This document shows positions 42,988 through 50,730 of a stretch of DNA of 64,000 nt, one piece after another. The notes beneath the pieces are model-generated. The model saw nothing but the letters and a program-made list of their open reading frames with translations, ran no database searches and was not told where the DNA came from. The stretch's first letter is position 1; each line of letters starts with the position of its first letter. The DNA comes from Halorussus halobius (GTDB taxonomy: Archaea; Halobacteriota; Halobacteria; Halobacteriales; Haladaptataceae), in the NCBI RefSeq assembly GCF_004765805.1, contig NZ_ML219773.1:1054001-1118000 (forward strand), read 5' to 3'. The position numbers were made by a program, and so were the translations under genes.

Positions 42988-44481
42988 TTACTCCGTGGGA
43001 CTGTAGTTTGGCGCTTCGTCCGTTATCATCACGTCGTGGGGATGGCCCTCGGTCTGGCCCGCCGTGGAGACGCGGACGAACTCCGAGCGCTCCTTGAACG
43101 CCGGGATGGTCCCCGCGCCGACGTAGCCCATGCCCGACTGCATCCCGCCGACGAGCTGGTGGAGTTCGGATTCGAGGCTGCCCTTGTAGGGTTCGGCGGC
43201 CTCGATACCCTCCGGGACGTACTCCTCGTCGTCCTCGGGGTCGTCCTTGAGGTAGCGGTCGCCGTCGCCCGACTGCATCGCGCCGACCGAGCCCATGCCC
43301 CGGTACTGCTTGTACTTCTTGCCGTCGATGGTGATGACCCGTCCGGGCGCTTCGTCGGTGCCCGCGAAGTACGAGCCCAGCATGACCGCGTCCGCGCCCG
43401 CCGCGATGGCCTTGATGGCGTCGCCCGAGTACCGGATGCCGCCGTCGGCGATGACCGGCACGTCGTGTTCGGCCGCCACGTCCGCGACCTCCGCGACGGC
43501 GGTGATCTGGGGCATGCCAGCGCCCGAGACGACTCGGGTCGTGCAGATGGAGCCGGGTCCGATGCCGACCTTGATGCCGTCGGCGAAGTCCACGATATCC
43601 TCGGCGGCCTCGCGCGTGCCGACGTTGCCGACCACCACGTCGGCCCCGACTGCTTCTTTGATTTCGTGCGCGCCCTCGATGACGTTCCGGTTGTGGGCGT
43701 GCGCACAGTCGATGAAGACCACGTCGACGCCGGCCTCGTCGATCGCGACCGCGCGGTCGGTCTCGAAGGGACCGACGGCCGCGCCCACGCGAAGGTGACC
43801 GTCGTCGTCGCGGACGGCCTCGCCGTACTCGCGGCGCTGGAGGATGCCCTGCATGGTGACCAGCCCCGTCAGTCGGTCCTCGCCGTCCACGATGGGGACG
43901 CGCTCTATCTTGTGCTCGTACATGAGTTCGAGCGCCTCGCGCGCGGTCACGTCCTCGCCGGCCGTGATGACCTCGTCGGTCATGGCCTCCCGGACCTCGT
44001 CGCGGTCGCCGACCTCCAGGTACGGCCGGATGTCCGTGCCCGAGATGATGCCAAGCACCTCGTCGTCGTCGCTGACGACGGGCGCGCCCGAGACTCCTCG
44101 GCGGTCCATCATGGCGTCGACCTCCCGGACGGTCTGGTCGGGGTCGGCGGTCACCACGTCCCGGATGACGAGTTCGTCCGCGCGCTTGACGCGCTCGACC
44201 TCGGCGACGACCTCCTCGACGTCCATGTTGCGGTGGAGCACGCCCAGCCCGCCCTCCCGGGCCATCGCGATGGCGAGTTCGCTCTCCGTGACGGTGTCCA
44301 TCGCGGCCGAGAGCACGGGGACGTTTATCTCGACGTTGGTCGAGACGCGAGTCGAGACGTCGGCCTCGTCGGGTTCGACCCGGCTCTCCTTGGGTCGCAA
44401 CAGTACGTCGTCGAACGTCAACGCCTCCGGGACGCGGAGCTTGTCGGTGAACTGTCCCGTTCGGTCAGAATTGCTCTCCAT
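42988..44481 (-). CDS. guaB: Inosine-5'-monophosphate dehydrogenase
   Basis: A 497-residue enzyme that oxidises IMP to XMP, the committed step to GMP. The barrel is split by a pair of CBS domains (about 100-215). The catalytic cysteine loop is GIGPGSICTTRVVSGAG (cysteine near 312), and the flap has YRGMGSVGAMQSG. The C-terminus contains YVGAGTIPAFKE. Numbers and length fit the standard enzyme. The start at 44481 is the first ATG of the conserved frame. Confidence 0.95.
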   Translation of the reverse strand: MESNSDRTGQFTDKLRVPEALTFDDVLLRPKESRVEPDEADVSTRVSTNVEINVPVLSAAMDTVTESELAIAMAREGGLGVLHRNMDVEEVVAEVERVKRADELVIRDVVTADPDQTVREVDAMMDRRGVSGAPVVSDDDEVLGIISGTDIRPYLEVGDRDEVREAMTDEVITAGEDVTAREALELMYEHKIERVPIVDGEDRLTGLVTMQGILQRREYGEAVRDDDGHLRVGAAVGPFETDRAVAIDEAGVDVVFIDCAHAHNRNVIEGAHEIKEAVGADVVVGNVGTREAAEDIVDFADGIKVGIGPGSICTTRVVSGAGMPQITAVAEVADVAAEHDVPVIADGGIRYSGDAIKAIAAGADAVMLGSYFAGTDEAPGRVITIDGKKYKQYRGMGSVGAMQSGDGDRYLKDDPEDDEEYVPEGIEAAEPYKGSLESELHQLVGGMQSGMGYVGAGTIPAFKERSEFVRVSTAGQTEGHPHDVMITDEAPNYSPTE

Positions 44482-44786
44482 GTAAGCCGAACGTAGCCCC
44501 CGGTCAAAAACGTTGCGAGATGATGTACCGGGCCCCGGTCAGTCGTGGGTATGATACGCATGGTCGTGGGAACGCCAGGGCCCCGTCGGGCCGGCGTCGG
44601 CCGGCGTGTCGTTCGAACCGGAGTTCGGCTCGGACCGATATCAGATTCGTTACCTGAAGATGGTCGGTTGAAGGCGTGACTAACCGAGAATTCTATGCCG
44701 CTTATACGTACGGCGGTGTGGTATCTCTGTTGAGTGGGGTTCTCTCTCACGCAACGTTTATGCTCGGAACGCGTTTTGGAACGGAT
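44482..44786. other. Gap of 305 bases upstream of guaB
   Basis: The gap holds the guaB promoter side and several AT-rich segments (GCTTATACG near 44700, ACGTTTATGC near 44755). A GC-rich palindromic stretch (GGGCCGGCGTCGGCCGGCG) is near 44590. I see no RNA gene. The TATA-like ACGTTTATGC could drive the doubtful frame at 44787. Confidence 0.4.
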
Positions 44787-44999
44787 ATGGACTCTACCAG
44801 TCCCATCGCATCGGGCATCGCCGGTCAGACGAGCGTCGACTCCGGCAACTTCTTCAAACCGAACGATTCGATGGGATTCCGTACACTGGTAGAGACGACC
44901 TTCGTGGGACGACGGTGTGACCTCGGACGCGACTCGGGCCACCGCAGGCACCGCCACTCCCATCACCGTTTGGCCGATGGTCACGGCCGGGCCAGCTAG
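44787..44999 (+). CDS. Doubtful 70-residue frame
   Basis: A frame starting MDSTSPIASGIAGQTSVDSG with a basic, histidine-rich C-terminus. An ACGTTTATGC box 25-30 bases upstream would fit a leaderless start. The C-terminal half (RRHRHSHHRLADGHGRAS) does not look like a haloarchaeal protein, which argues for a frameshifted remnant or chance. The overlapping frame from 44917 gives another unconvincing peptide. It ends five bases before the DUF5794 gene. Confidence 0.25.
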   Translation: MDSTSPIASGIAGQTSVDSGNFFKPNDSMGFRTLVETTFVGRRCDLGRDSGHRRHRHSHHRLADGHGRAS

Positions 45000-45004
45000 C
45001 CCGC

Positions 45005-45868
45005 ATGAGCAGTTCCCAGCACCCCGTCGCGCTCCGACTGGAGCGACAGGTGGGCGGCGCGACGAAGCTACTGGCCACGGTCATGTGCCTCCCGCTGGTC
45101 GACGGCATCTTCCCCGCGCTCGTGCTCGCGGGCGAGCTCGACGACCCCATCGGCATCCTGCAGGTCGGCCTGCTGGTGTTCGGCGGGAGCGCCACGGTCG
45201 CGGTCATCCTCGCGGAGATGGACGGGACGCCCCGCGAGCAGGCCAGGACCGTGCTGGCGGTCGGCACCGGACTGGTCGCGATCGCGGCCGTGGAGGCGGC
45301 GTTCGCGCCGACCATCGCGAGCGCGCTGGACCTGGTCATCTTCGAGCGGTTCGCCGCGCTGGTGATGGCGGCCATCGCGGCCAAGACCGCGAGCGCGCGC
45401 ATCGGCGAGTACCTGCCCGGCCCCTCGGTCATCGTGGGCCTCGGACTGGTCGCCAGCCTCGACCCCGGGGGCTTCGAACTCGTGCTGGTGCCCGACTACG
45501 GGCTGGTCCTCCGGGCGGTCGCCGCGGCCGGGTCGGGCGTGGCGTTCGCGCTCGCGGTCGCGCTGACCGCCCCGTATCTGCGCGAGGTCGTCCACATCGA
45601 CCGCTTCCGGTTCGGCAGCGCGGTCGCGCTGGGCCTCCTCCCGCTGAGCATCGTGAACCTCGCGCCCGACAACGCGCCGCTGGCGGTCCTCGTGGTCACG
45701 GGCCTGCTCGCCTACGACCCCGGACCGCCGGACGCCGCCGTCGAGAGCGGTGGAACCGACGACGCACCTGCGGAACCGCAGACGGTCGCCACCGACGGCT
45801 CCGGCGACGACGAGGACTCGGGCATCGATTTCCCCGCGTCCGAGGACGAGCGCGAACCGTGGCTCTGA
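45005..45868 (+). CDS. DUF5794 family multi-helix membrane protein
   Basis: A 287-residue protein with about seven hydrophobic helices between residues 20 and 235, then a 50-residue acidic cytosolic tail. The start MSSSQHPVALRLERQVGGAT and the RLERQVGG motif fit the haloarchaeal DUF5794 group as I recall it. Function is unknown. The neighbouring small zinc protein belongs, I think, to DUF5795. Confidence 0.7.
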   Translation: MSSSQHPVALRLERQVGGATKLLATVMCLPLVDGIFPALVLAGELDDPIGILQVGLLVFGGSATVAVILAEMDGTPREQARTVLAVGTGLVAIAAVEAAFAPTIASALDLVIFERFAALVMAAIAAKTASARIGEYLPGPSVIVGLGLVASLDPGGFELVLVPDYGLVLRAVAAAGSGVAFALAVALTAPYLREVVHIDRFRFGSAVALGLLPLSIVNLAPDNAPLAVLVVTGLLAYDPGPPDAAVESGGTDDAPAEPQTVATDGSGDDEDSGIDFPASEDEREPWL

Positions 45869-45970
45869 TCTCCTGATCTTTTCTCGAGTATACCGACCCA
45901 CGAACCATCCTCCCTGTAGAGTCCGTATCGGACGGGAAGGCTTACCCGACCGGGCCGCCATCGTCCCGAC

Positions 45971-46198
45971 ATGGCCGACAATCGCGTCGTGCAGGGTCGG
46001 ATGGTGACGCCCGAGAGCCTCGCCGAGATGATAGAGGACGGGGACGTGATGGACGCCGAGTCCATCGCCGACGCCGACCGCGAGTGTCCCGACTGCGGTG
46101 GCGACGTGCTGGAAGTGGGCTACATGCCGGGCGTGACCGAGTTCGTCACCGGCTGGAAGTGCCAGGACTGCGACTGGGCCGAAACCGACCGGGAGTGA
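45971..46198 (+). CDS. DUF5795-type small zinc-ribbon protein
   Basis: A 75-residue protein, MADNRVVQGRMVTPESLAEM, with one zinc ribbon: CPDCGGDVLEVGYMPG followed by WKCQDCDW. The four cysteines are intact. The pattern matches a small haloarchaeal family of unknown role, remembered as DUF5795. A GGCTTACCC box lies about 30 bases upstream of the ATG. Confidence 0.75.
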   Translation: MADNRVVQGRMVTPESLAEMIEDGDVMDAESIADADRECPDCGGDVLEVGYMPGVTEFVTGWKCQDCDWAETDRE

Positions 46199-46221
46199 GT
46201 TCGGAATTCGAGTGTAGTTGG

Positions 46222-46259
46222 GATATCAATCGACGAGGGGTTCAAATCCCTCCGACCCC
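46222..46259 (+). repeat. Partial copy of tRNA-Trp 3' half upstream of the gene
   Basis: The 38 bases at 46222-46259 match 46474-46511, the end of the intron plus the 3' exon of tRNA-Trp, at 34 of 38 positions, in the same orientation. The T-arm TTCAAATCCCTC and acceptor CGACCCC are intact. No 5' half is present, so it cannot be a working tRNA. It may be an old attachment-site or duplication scar. Confidence 0.8.
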
Positions 46260-46332
46260 GCTGCTTTCGACGATGCCGAGGACCCCGGGAAACCGAAATC
46301 CCTTTAGGCGGGATAGACCAACGAAATCCTGC

Positions 46333-46512
46333 GGGGTCGTGGCCAAGTCAGGGATGGCGACTGACTCCAGAGGCGACGCGCCCGGGACGAGACTCCAGCT
46401 GATATACCGAGCGACCGACTGATCATCGGCTCGCGACGACGACCCTCTGGAGTTCCGAGGCGCAGACACCGGAGATATCAGTCGATCGGGGGTTCAAATC
46501 CCTCCGACCCCA
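46333..46512 (+). tRNA. trnW: tRNA-Trp (anticodon CCA) with intron
   Basis: The exons are 46333-46370 and 46477-46512. Acceptor stem GGGGTCG pairs with CGACCCC, and A73 is at 46512. The D stem is GCCA with TGGC, the anticodon stem ACTGA with TCAGT, and the T arm GGGGG-TTCAAAT-CCCTC. The anticodon CCA is at 46367-46369. CCA is not encoded at the 3' end. The 106-base intron lies between positions 37 and 38, the standard archaeal site. A CCCTTTAGGC box is about 30 bases upstream. Confidence 0.93.
46371..46476 (+). ncRNA. tRNA-Trp intron with C/D-box guide for C34
   Basis: Within the intron, CTCTGGAGT (46445-46453) is the exact reverse complement of ACTCCAGAG (46364-46372), which spans the anticodon loop and splice site. 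Counting five bases up from a D-like box CCGA (46455-46458) gives 46450, which pairs with C34 (46367). This fits known haloarchaeal tRNA-Trp introns that guide 2'-O-methylation of C34. A second antisense stretch CGACTGAT (46416-46423) is complementary to the exon around U39, but a D' box there is unclear. A C-like box CTGATAT is at 46399. Confidence 0.75.
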
Positions 46513-46650
46513 CTTTTCGCGGCTCGCAACACCGCGAGCGACTTCCATGTCGCTCGCTTTTCCGCGGGTCGCAAGAATGAATCGTCGAGGGATTTGGACT
46601 AGGCCAGAGGCACGCCCGCGCAACGAAGTGAGCAGGAATGTCTGACCGTA

Positions 46651-46672
46651 GTTCACAATTCCTCCGACCCCA
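46651..46672 (+). repeat. Partial copy of tRNA-Trp 3' end downstream of the gene
   Basis: The sequence GTTCACAATTCCTCCGACCC, plus CA, resembles the end of the tRNA gene (GTTCAAATCCCTCCGACCCCA) with one insertion and one substitution; the last 12 bases match exactly. It lies just before the AT-rich island. This is the position expected for the displaced 3' end left when an element integrates into a tRNA gene. Confidence 0.55.
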
Positions 46673-46675
46673 TTA

Positions 46676-47400
46676 CTTCATCGTGTTATTCCAATCCATA
46701 GGTGGTATAGGTGAGCCATGGAGCTGTCCATTGACTCCTCAAAAGTATTAATCTATCGTGGATAACCTGTCTAAGTATAAACTCGGGTATACCAAAGCGA
46801 TTAATGTACTTGTTTGCTTCTCCGATAGTATGAACTCTCAAGATATCTCGGAAGACGATTTACTCTATGCTGCTTATCAAGTAAAAGAAGCATCAGACCG
46901 TCTCAAAAGAGCAAAAGATCGGGTCTTTTTAGCGGATGCGGATGTTGATCCAGAGAATATTTCTATTGAAGATTTGAATAAATTTGCAATGTAATCCGAT
47001 GCAACAAATCTAATACTTGACTTGCAATTATGCATCGAACTTTCTGTAAAGTCGATGTTTCTAGCACTTGGCATCAAACATCCAGAGCGACATCATATTA
47101 CTTTTGAGGATAAAACAACAAAGGGACTCTTGGAAAACGTACCGGATGGCTTCGAAAAAGGAGATGACTTCCCGAGAGCAATTTTCTTAACTCAATTTTG
47201 GCATCGATTTTATGAACTCACAAAATATGGAGTCCCAAAGCTAGGTATCAAGCCTATAGATATAATCGACAGATCTGACGCGGAGAAAGCAATTAATGAC
47301 GCGGAATATTGTGTAAATCTGGCAAACGAACTAGTACAGCATCAAACCGAGGAACATGACGTTGAAATTCCCGCATTTCGGTTAGGATATTAAATTCGAA
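46676..47400. mobile_element. AT-rich island next to tRNA-Trp, probably a foreign remnant
   Basis: From about 46676 to 47400 the base composition drops sharply, to AT-rich DNA with codons such as AAA, ATT and TTA that the neighbours avoid. The island begins directly after a partial tRNA-Trp 3' end and contains a broken HEPN-like gene. No integrase is present, so if it was an integrative element, only a piece is left. The right end is not clearly marked by a repeat. Confidence 0.5.
46758..47393 (+). pseudogene. HEPN-like protein gene interrupted by a TAA stop
   Basis: A single reading frame of 212 codons is split by one in-frame TAA at 46992-46994. The part before ends NKFAM and the part after begins SDATNLILDLQLCIELSVKS, with no frameshift. 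The second part has the helical pattern of HEPN domains (QLCIELSVKSMFLALGIKHP, then a C-terminal helix EKAINDAEYCVNLANEL). HEPN proteins are often toxin RNases or nucleotide-binding partners of MNT antitoxins. I see no RxxxxH active site and no partner gene. It may also be read as two separate peptides, but that is less likely. Confidence 0.55.
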
Positions 47401-47495
47401 AGCTGGGATTCGGATCTTTCTTACTAGCCGACTCGTCATCACGGAGTGCCACAACAACCACTACTCTCCAACCCCAGCGTTTCAACGAGAATCGA

Positions 47496-48035
47496 ATGAC
47501 TCCACAATCGCTCGCTGCGTGGCTCGCCAAACACAGCAACGCGCCGAAGACAGCCCTCAAACCCATCGCCAGCAGACTCGGCGTCCCGACGAACTACCTC
47601 GGCGCGGCGCTGTTCGCGGGCCAACTCGCCTACGAGAATCAGGACGCCATCGTCGAGTACGCCAGCAAGGGCGGCATCACGGTGGGCGAGTTCCTCCACG
47701 CACAGGCCCGCGAGCGCTACGGCGCGAACCACCCGCTCACCCAGCATCTCGGCGAGAACGTCGACGCTGTCTCGGAGGCGTTCGAGGGCACCGAGGCGGA
47801 AGCGCGCACCTTCGCCGAGTTCTACCGCCGGTACAGCACTGTCGAGCGCGAGCATCGTCTGCGCGACGAATTCGACCGGGACGTTCTCGATTCCAGCGTC
47901 GGAACTGTCGCGGACCGACTGCCGGGCCGGGATTCGCTCCCCGGACGCGACTCGGTTCCGGACCTCCCTGATATCCTCGGGTCCGACGCCGACGCGGACG
48001 AGGCCGTCGACATTCCGGTCGTCGACTCGTCGTAA
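47496..48035 (+). CDS. Protein of unknown function with disordered tail
   Basis: A 179-residue protein whose first 90 residues look helical (MTPQSLAAWLAKHSNAPKTA and LAYENQDAIVEYASKGG). It has an acidic linker and a Ser/Asp/Gly-rich tail with PGRDSLPGRDSVPDLPD, likely disordered. The GC-rich codons match the chromosome, in contrast to the preceding AT-rich island. I do not recognise the family. The upstream gap includes CTTACTAGCC, a possible promoter. Confidence 0.55.
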   Translation: MTPQSLAAWLAKHSNAPKTALKPIASRLGVPTNYLGAALFAGQLAYENQDAIVEYASKGGITVGEFLHAQARERYGANHPLTQHLGENVDAVSEAFEGTEAEARTFAEFYRRYSTVEREHRLRDEFDRDVLDSSVGTVADRLPGRDSLPGRDSVPDLPDILGSDADADEAVDIPVVDSS

Positions 48036-48096
48036 CCGTTTGGAGACGGTTCTCGGGGGTTTTCGGGACACGCTTCGGTGACGCTGTCGAAACAAC

Positions 48097-48162
48097 GTCC
48101 TCGAAAGCCCTCGGCGCGCTCGCCCGTTCAGCCCGCCAGGACGGTGATTGATTCACCGAGCG
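48097..48162 (+). repeat. Dispersed repeat, copy at 48.1 kb
   Basis: The segment begins GTCCTCGAAAGCCCTCGG and ends GATTGATTCACCGAGCG. It aligns over most of its length with 61420-61476, though copies differ by small gaps. It lies in the 165-base gap between the 3' ends of the unknown gene and the MetE-like gene. The GAAAGCCC-CG-CCCG part also resembles the reverse complement of the triple repeat at 31454. Confidence 0.7.
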
Positions 48163-48199
48163 AAACCAGCGGTTGGTCGTGCTTGTCTCGATACGACGG

Positions 48200-49327
48200 C
48201 TATTCCAGTCGCTCGGACGCCAGCGCCGCACCTTCCGAGAGCGCTTCCAGCTTCTTCCACGCGATGGCCGGGTGGACGAAGTCCGCGCCCAGTACCGTCT
48301 CGAACCCGCAGTCCGCGCCCGCGACGACGCTCGAGGGGTCGCCAACGACGTCCGCGAACCGCTCTATCTGGTTCGCTATCACGTCGGGGTTCTCGACGAT
48401 GTTGGTCTTGACGTCCACGACGCCCGGCACGAGCGACCAGCCGTCGGGCAGCGGGTGCTCCTCGAAGGTTTCGTACTCGTGGCGGTGCCGGGGGTTGGCG
48501 GCCTCGACGATGAGCCCGCTCACGTCGGCCTCGTAGAACAGGTCGATTACCTCGTCCAGCGCCACGTCGTGGTGGTGCGGACCCGGATAGTTGCCCCAGC
48601 AGGCGTGCATTCGGACCTGCTCGCTCGGCACGCCGTCGAGCGCGCGATTGATGGCCTCGACGTAGGTCCGGACGTGGTCGCGGAACTCGTCTACGTCGGC
48701 GTCCGCGAACGTGATGGTGAACGCCGCGAGCAGTTCGGGCGCGTCGATCTGGAGCCGGAACCCGTTGTCGGCGATGATGCGGTACTCGGTGTTGAGCGCC
48801 TCGGCGAGGTCGAACAGGTACTCCTCGGTCGAGTCGTGGTACGCCGATTCGGTGAACCGGAGGACCGCGCCGGGCGACGGCGCGGTGTGGAACCGGTCGG
48901 CGAACGAGACGCCCTCGGCCTCGATGGCGTCGTCGAGGCGGTCCAGTTCGGCCCGAAGCTGGTCCTCGCCGACGTACTCGATGGGGTCGGTCAGAATCGG
49001 CCCGCCGATGTTGTCCTTGTCGCCGAACAGCTCCTCGGCGAACTCGGGGAAGTCCGCGAGGTCGGCCGGGAGGTCGCGCTCGGCGAACTCGTCGCTGTAG
49101 CCCGAGAGGCGATTCGTCACGCCCACGGAGTAGGCGAGTCGCGCCTGTTCGCCGTTGTTCGCAACGTCGATGCCCGCCTCGGACTGCTTGCGCACGACTT
49201 CGCGTACGGCATCGGTGACCGCGTCGTCGAACGTCTCGTCGTCGACCGACTCGGCGTCGGCCAGCAGTTCCTGAAGCGACGCCGGTCGCGGCAGGCTCCC
49301 GACGTGCGTGGTCTGGATGTCGGTCAT
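48200..49327 (-). CDS. metE: Cobalamin-independent methionine synthase (MetE C-terminal type)
   Basis: A 375-residue protein of the short archaeal MetE family, which transfers a methyl group to homocysteine. Seen motifs are TTHVGSLPRP (6-15), RMHACWGNYPGPHHHDV, IVEAANPRHRHEYETF, and GADCGFETVLG near the end. The zinc ligands are the histidine and cysteine in HACWGN, the glutamate in VEAANPRH and the cysteine in ADCGFE. Haloarchaea usually have two such genes in tandem; only one is here. A GGTAATACG box lies about 25-30 bases upstream. Confidence 0.87.
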   Translation of the reverse strand: MTDIQTTHVGSLPRPASLQELLADAESVDDETFDDAVTDAVREVVRKQSEAGIDVANNGEQARLAYSVGVTNRLSGYSDEFAERDLPADLADFPEFAEELFGDKDNIGGPILTDPIEYVGEDQLRAELDRLDDAIEAEGVSFADRFHTAPSPGAVLRFTESAYHDSTEEYLFDLAEALNTEYRIIADNGFRLQIDAPELLAAFTITFADADVDEFRDHVRTYVEAINRALDGVPSEQVRMHACWGNYPGPHHHDVALDEVIDLFYEADVSGLIVEAANPRHRHEYETFEEHPLPDGWSLVPGVVDVKTNIVENPDVIANQIERFADVVGDPSSVVAGADCGFETVLGADFVHPAIAWKKLEALSEGAALASERLE

Positions 49328-49481
49328 GTGCGGTCACGTTCGCACGACGACTGGGTAATACGTAGCGTAGTGGCAAAACTAACTCGTATCGGCGCGGAAT
49401 CGCCGGCCCGAAACGACAGCGGTGCGGACGCTCCACGCCGACACCGTAACGTTCTCACGCCGGCGACCTGATACGTCGTGC

Positions 49482-49892
49482 ATGAAGTCGCCCGAACACG
49501 CCGTCCTCGGGGCGCTCGCGTCGGGGCTGCTGGTGGTCGCGCTCCCCGCCTCGGTCCCGCTGGAGGCCGCCCTGCTGTTCGGGTACGGCCTCGCGCTCTC
49601 GGTGTTCGTCGACCTCGACCACTTCCTCGTCGCGCGCTACCACGCGGGCGACTGGACGCACCTCCGGCGGTGTCTCGCCGACCCGGTGTTCGCGTTCACC
49701 GACCAGGAACAGGTGTTCGAGGGCGTCGACACCCGGACGCTCGAAGTCCAGCGATTGCTGAGTCACCTGCTCGTGGGCGGTGGGCTGGTCTGTGGGCTGG
49801 CGCTGGTTCGGCCGGTGTACGCGGCGTTCACCGCGGGAGTGCTGTACGTTCACGTCGTCGCGGACGTGCTTCGGGACGGGGAGATCGTCTGA
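49482..49892 (+). CDS. Multi-helix membrane protein of unknown function
   Basis: A 136-residue protein with four hydrophobic stretches (about 9-26, 29-46, 90-107, 110-127). Conserved-looking polar patches include SVFVDLDHFLVARYHAGDW (HxxxxH-like, with D/H residues inside the membrane region), and LSHLLVGGG follows. This pattern resembles small metal-dependent hydrolase-like membrane families (YdjM/YfhO type), but the match is uncertain. The start at 49482 is the first ATG of the family-length frame. Confidence 0.6.
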   Translation: MKSPEHAVLGALASGLLVVALPASVPLEAALLFGYGLALSVFVDLDHFLVARYHAGDWTHLRRCLADPVFAFTDQEQVFEGVDTRTLEVQRLLSHLLVGGGLVCGLALVRPVYAAFTAGVLYVHVVADVLRDGEIV

Positions 49893-50021
49893 GGGTACAG
49901 TGCAGCAGTCGGGCCCGATGGAGTGTTCTCGCAGCGAAATATATTCACCAGTAGATAGTAGCACGGATGCATTATCTGACTGGAGGTATGAAATCCCCGA
50001 TAAGTACAGAGAGTGTACCTC

Positions 50022-50231
50022 TCATATCACTCTGGAGTCACGGTTGCGTAAACCGAGATACAGGAGGAAGAACAGATACCCAACGATGTACACAGAGGAA
50101 GCGAGCGCCCAAACGAGGGCGTGTTTTGTTTCCCAATTCCGCCGTTTCGCATCCCGATATACGTAGATAGCGAGAAGCAGGGGAAAGAATGCAAACACGA
50201 AGTGTGCTAACTCGACTTCCCAACTGAGCAT
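50022..50231 (-). CDS. Small membrane protein in AT-rich DNA
   Basis: A 69-residue protein, MLSWEVELAHFVFAFFPLLL, with two hydrophobic helices and a basic segment between them (YRDAKRRNWETKHALVW). The gene and its flanks are AT-rich relative to most of the chromosome, hinting at transfer. A GCATATTTATATGG element about 30-40 bases upstream is a clear promoter and supports the start at 50231. The lines of the YRDAKxR motif occur in many short haloarchaeal membrane proteins of unknown function. Confidence 0.65.
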   Translation of the reverse strand: MLSWEVELAHFVFAFFPLLLAIYVYRDAKRRNWETKHALVWALASSVYIVGYLFFLLYLGLRNRDSRVI

Positions 50232-50730
50232 CAGGTGGCCGTACTGTTCGATTCCTAACCATATAAATATGCACTCCGTACGTACCGAACCCGCATTCTC
50301 GATTTCGGAGTTCCGGCTGATACAGAAACCATGCTATCGACTACTGTTACAACGAAGTAGAACGGTCGAGCGAAGCTAGCTTCTGCCGGGGCCGATGAGT
50401 AACCGCACAGCACCGCGACGGCGGACCTCACGCCGCCCAAGCCTCGGCGAGCGCCTGAACGCCGTCGGACAACCCGCGTCCGACGAGCAGTCGGTCGCTT
50501 CGCTCCCGACGACGCGCTCGCCTCCCTCGCGCGTTCTGACGCGGCCACTTGCGGGCCGCGTCAGCGCGCGCCGAGAGCAAGGTCGGGTCAGTCTGCGCAG
50601 GACGAAACATCGCCGGGCCGGCACGGTTCCGTCGGGGGGCCAGTACGCGCCACGAAGCGCGACCTCGAACGCGAATCGCGCCGTCGCGCGGTCCGGACGA
50701 TTTATCCGGGCTCGGGCCACAGTCGGGCGT
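50232..50730. other. Gap upstream of dinB with structured repeat
   Basis: This 499-base gap starts with the AT-rich promoter of the small membrane gene, continues through about 100 bases of mixed composition, and then holds the fourth copy of the structured repeat element (50375-50573). It ends with the dinB promoter (GATTTATCCGG, near 50700). No other gene is seen. Confidence 0.65.
50375..50573 (+). repeat. Structured repeat element, copy 4 (diverged)
   Basis: The core reads GCTAGCTTCTGCCGGGGCCG, with several changes from the other copies, then ATGAGTAACCGCAC. ACCTCACGCCGCCCAAGCC, CGCTTCGCTCCCG, CTCCCTCGCGCG and a terminal hairpin CTGACGCGGCC-ACTTGCG-GGCCGCGTCAG (50536-50564) follow. It ends in CGCGCGCCGAG. 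The order of parts is the same as in copies 1-3, with a longer stem and different stem bases. Confidence 0.7.

Noticed and set aside
46423-46656. A minus-strand ORF over the tRNA-Trp gene ending with GRRDLNPR-like peptide
   Set aside because: The peptide arises from reading the tRNA sequence on the opposite strand, a common false gene.
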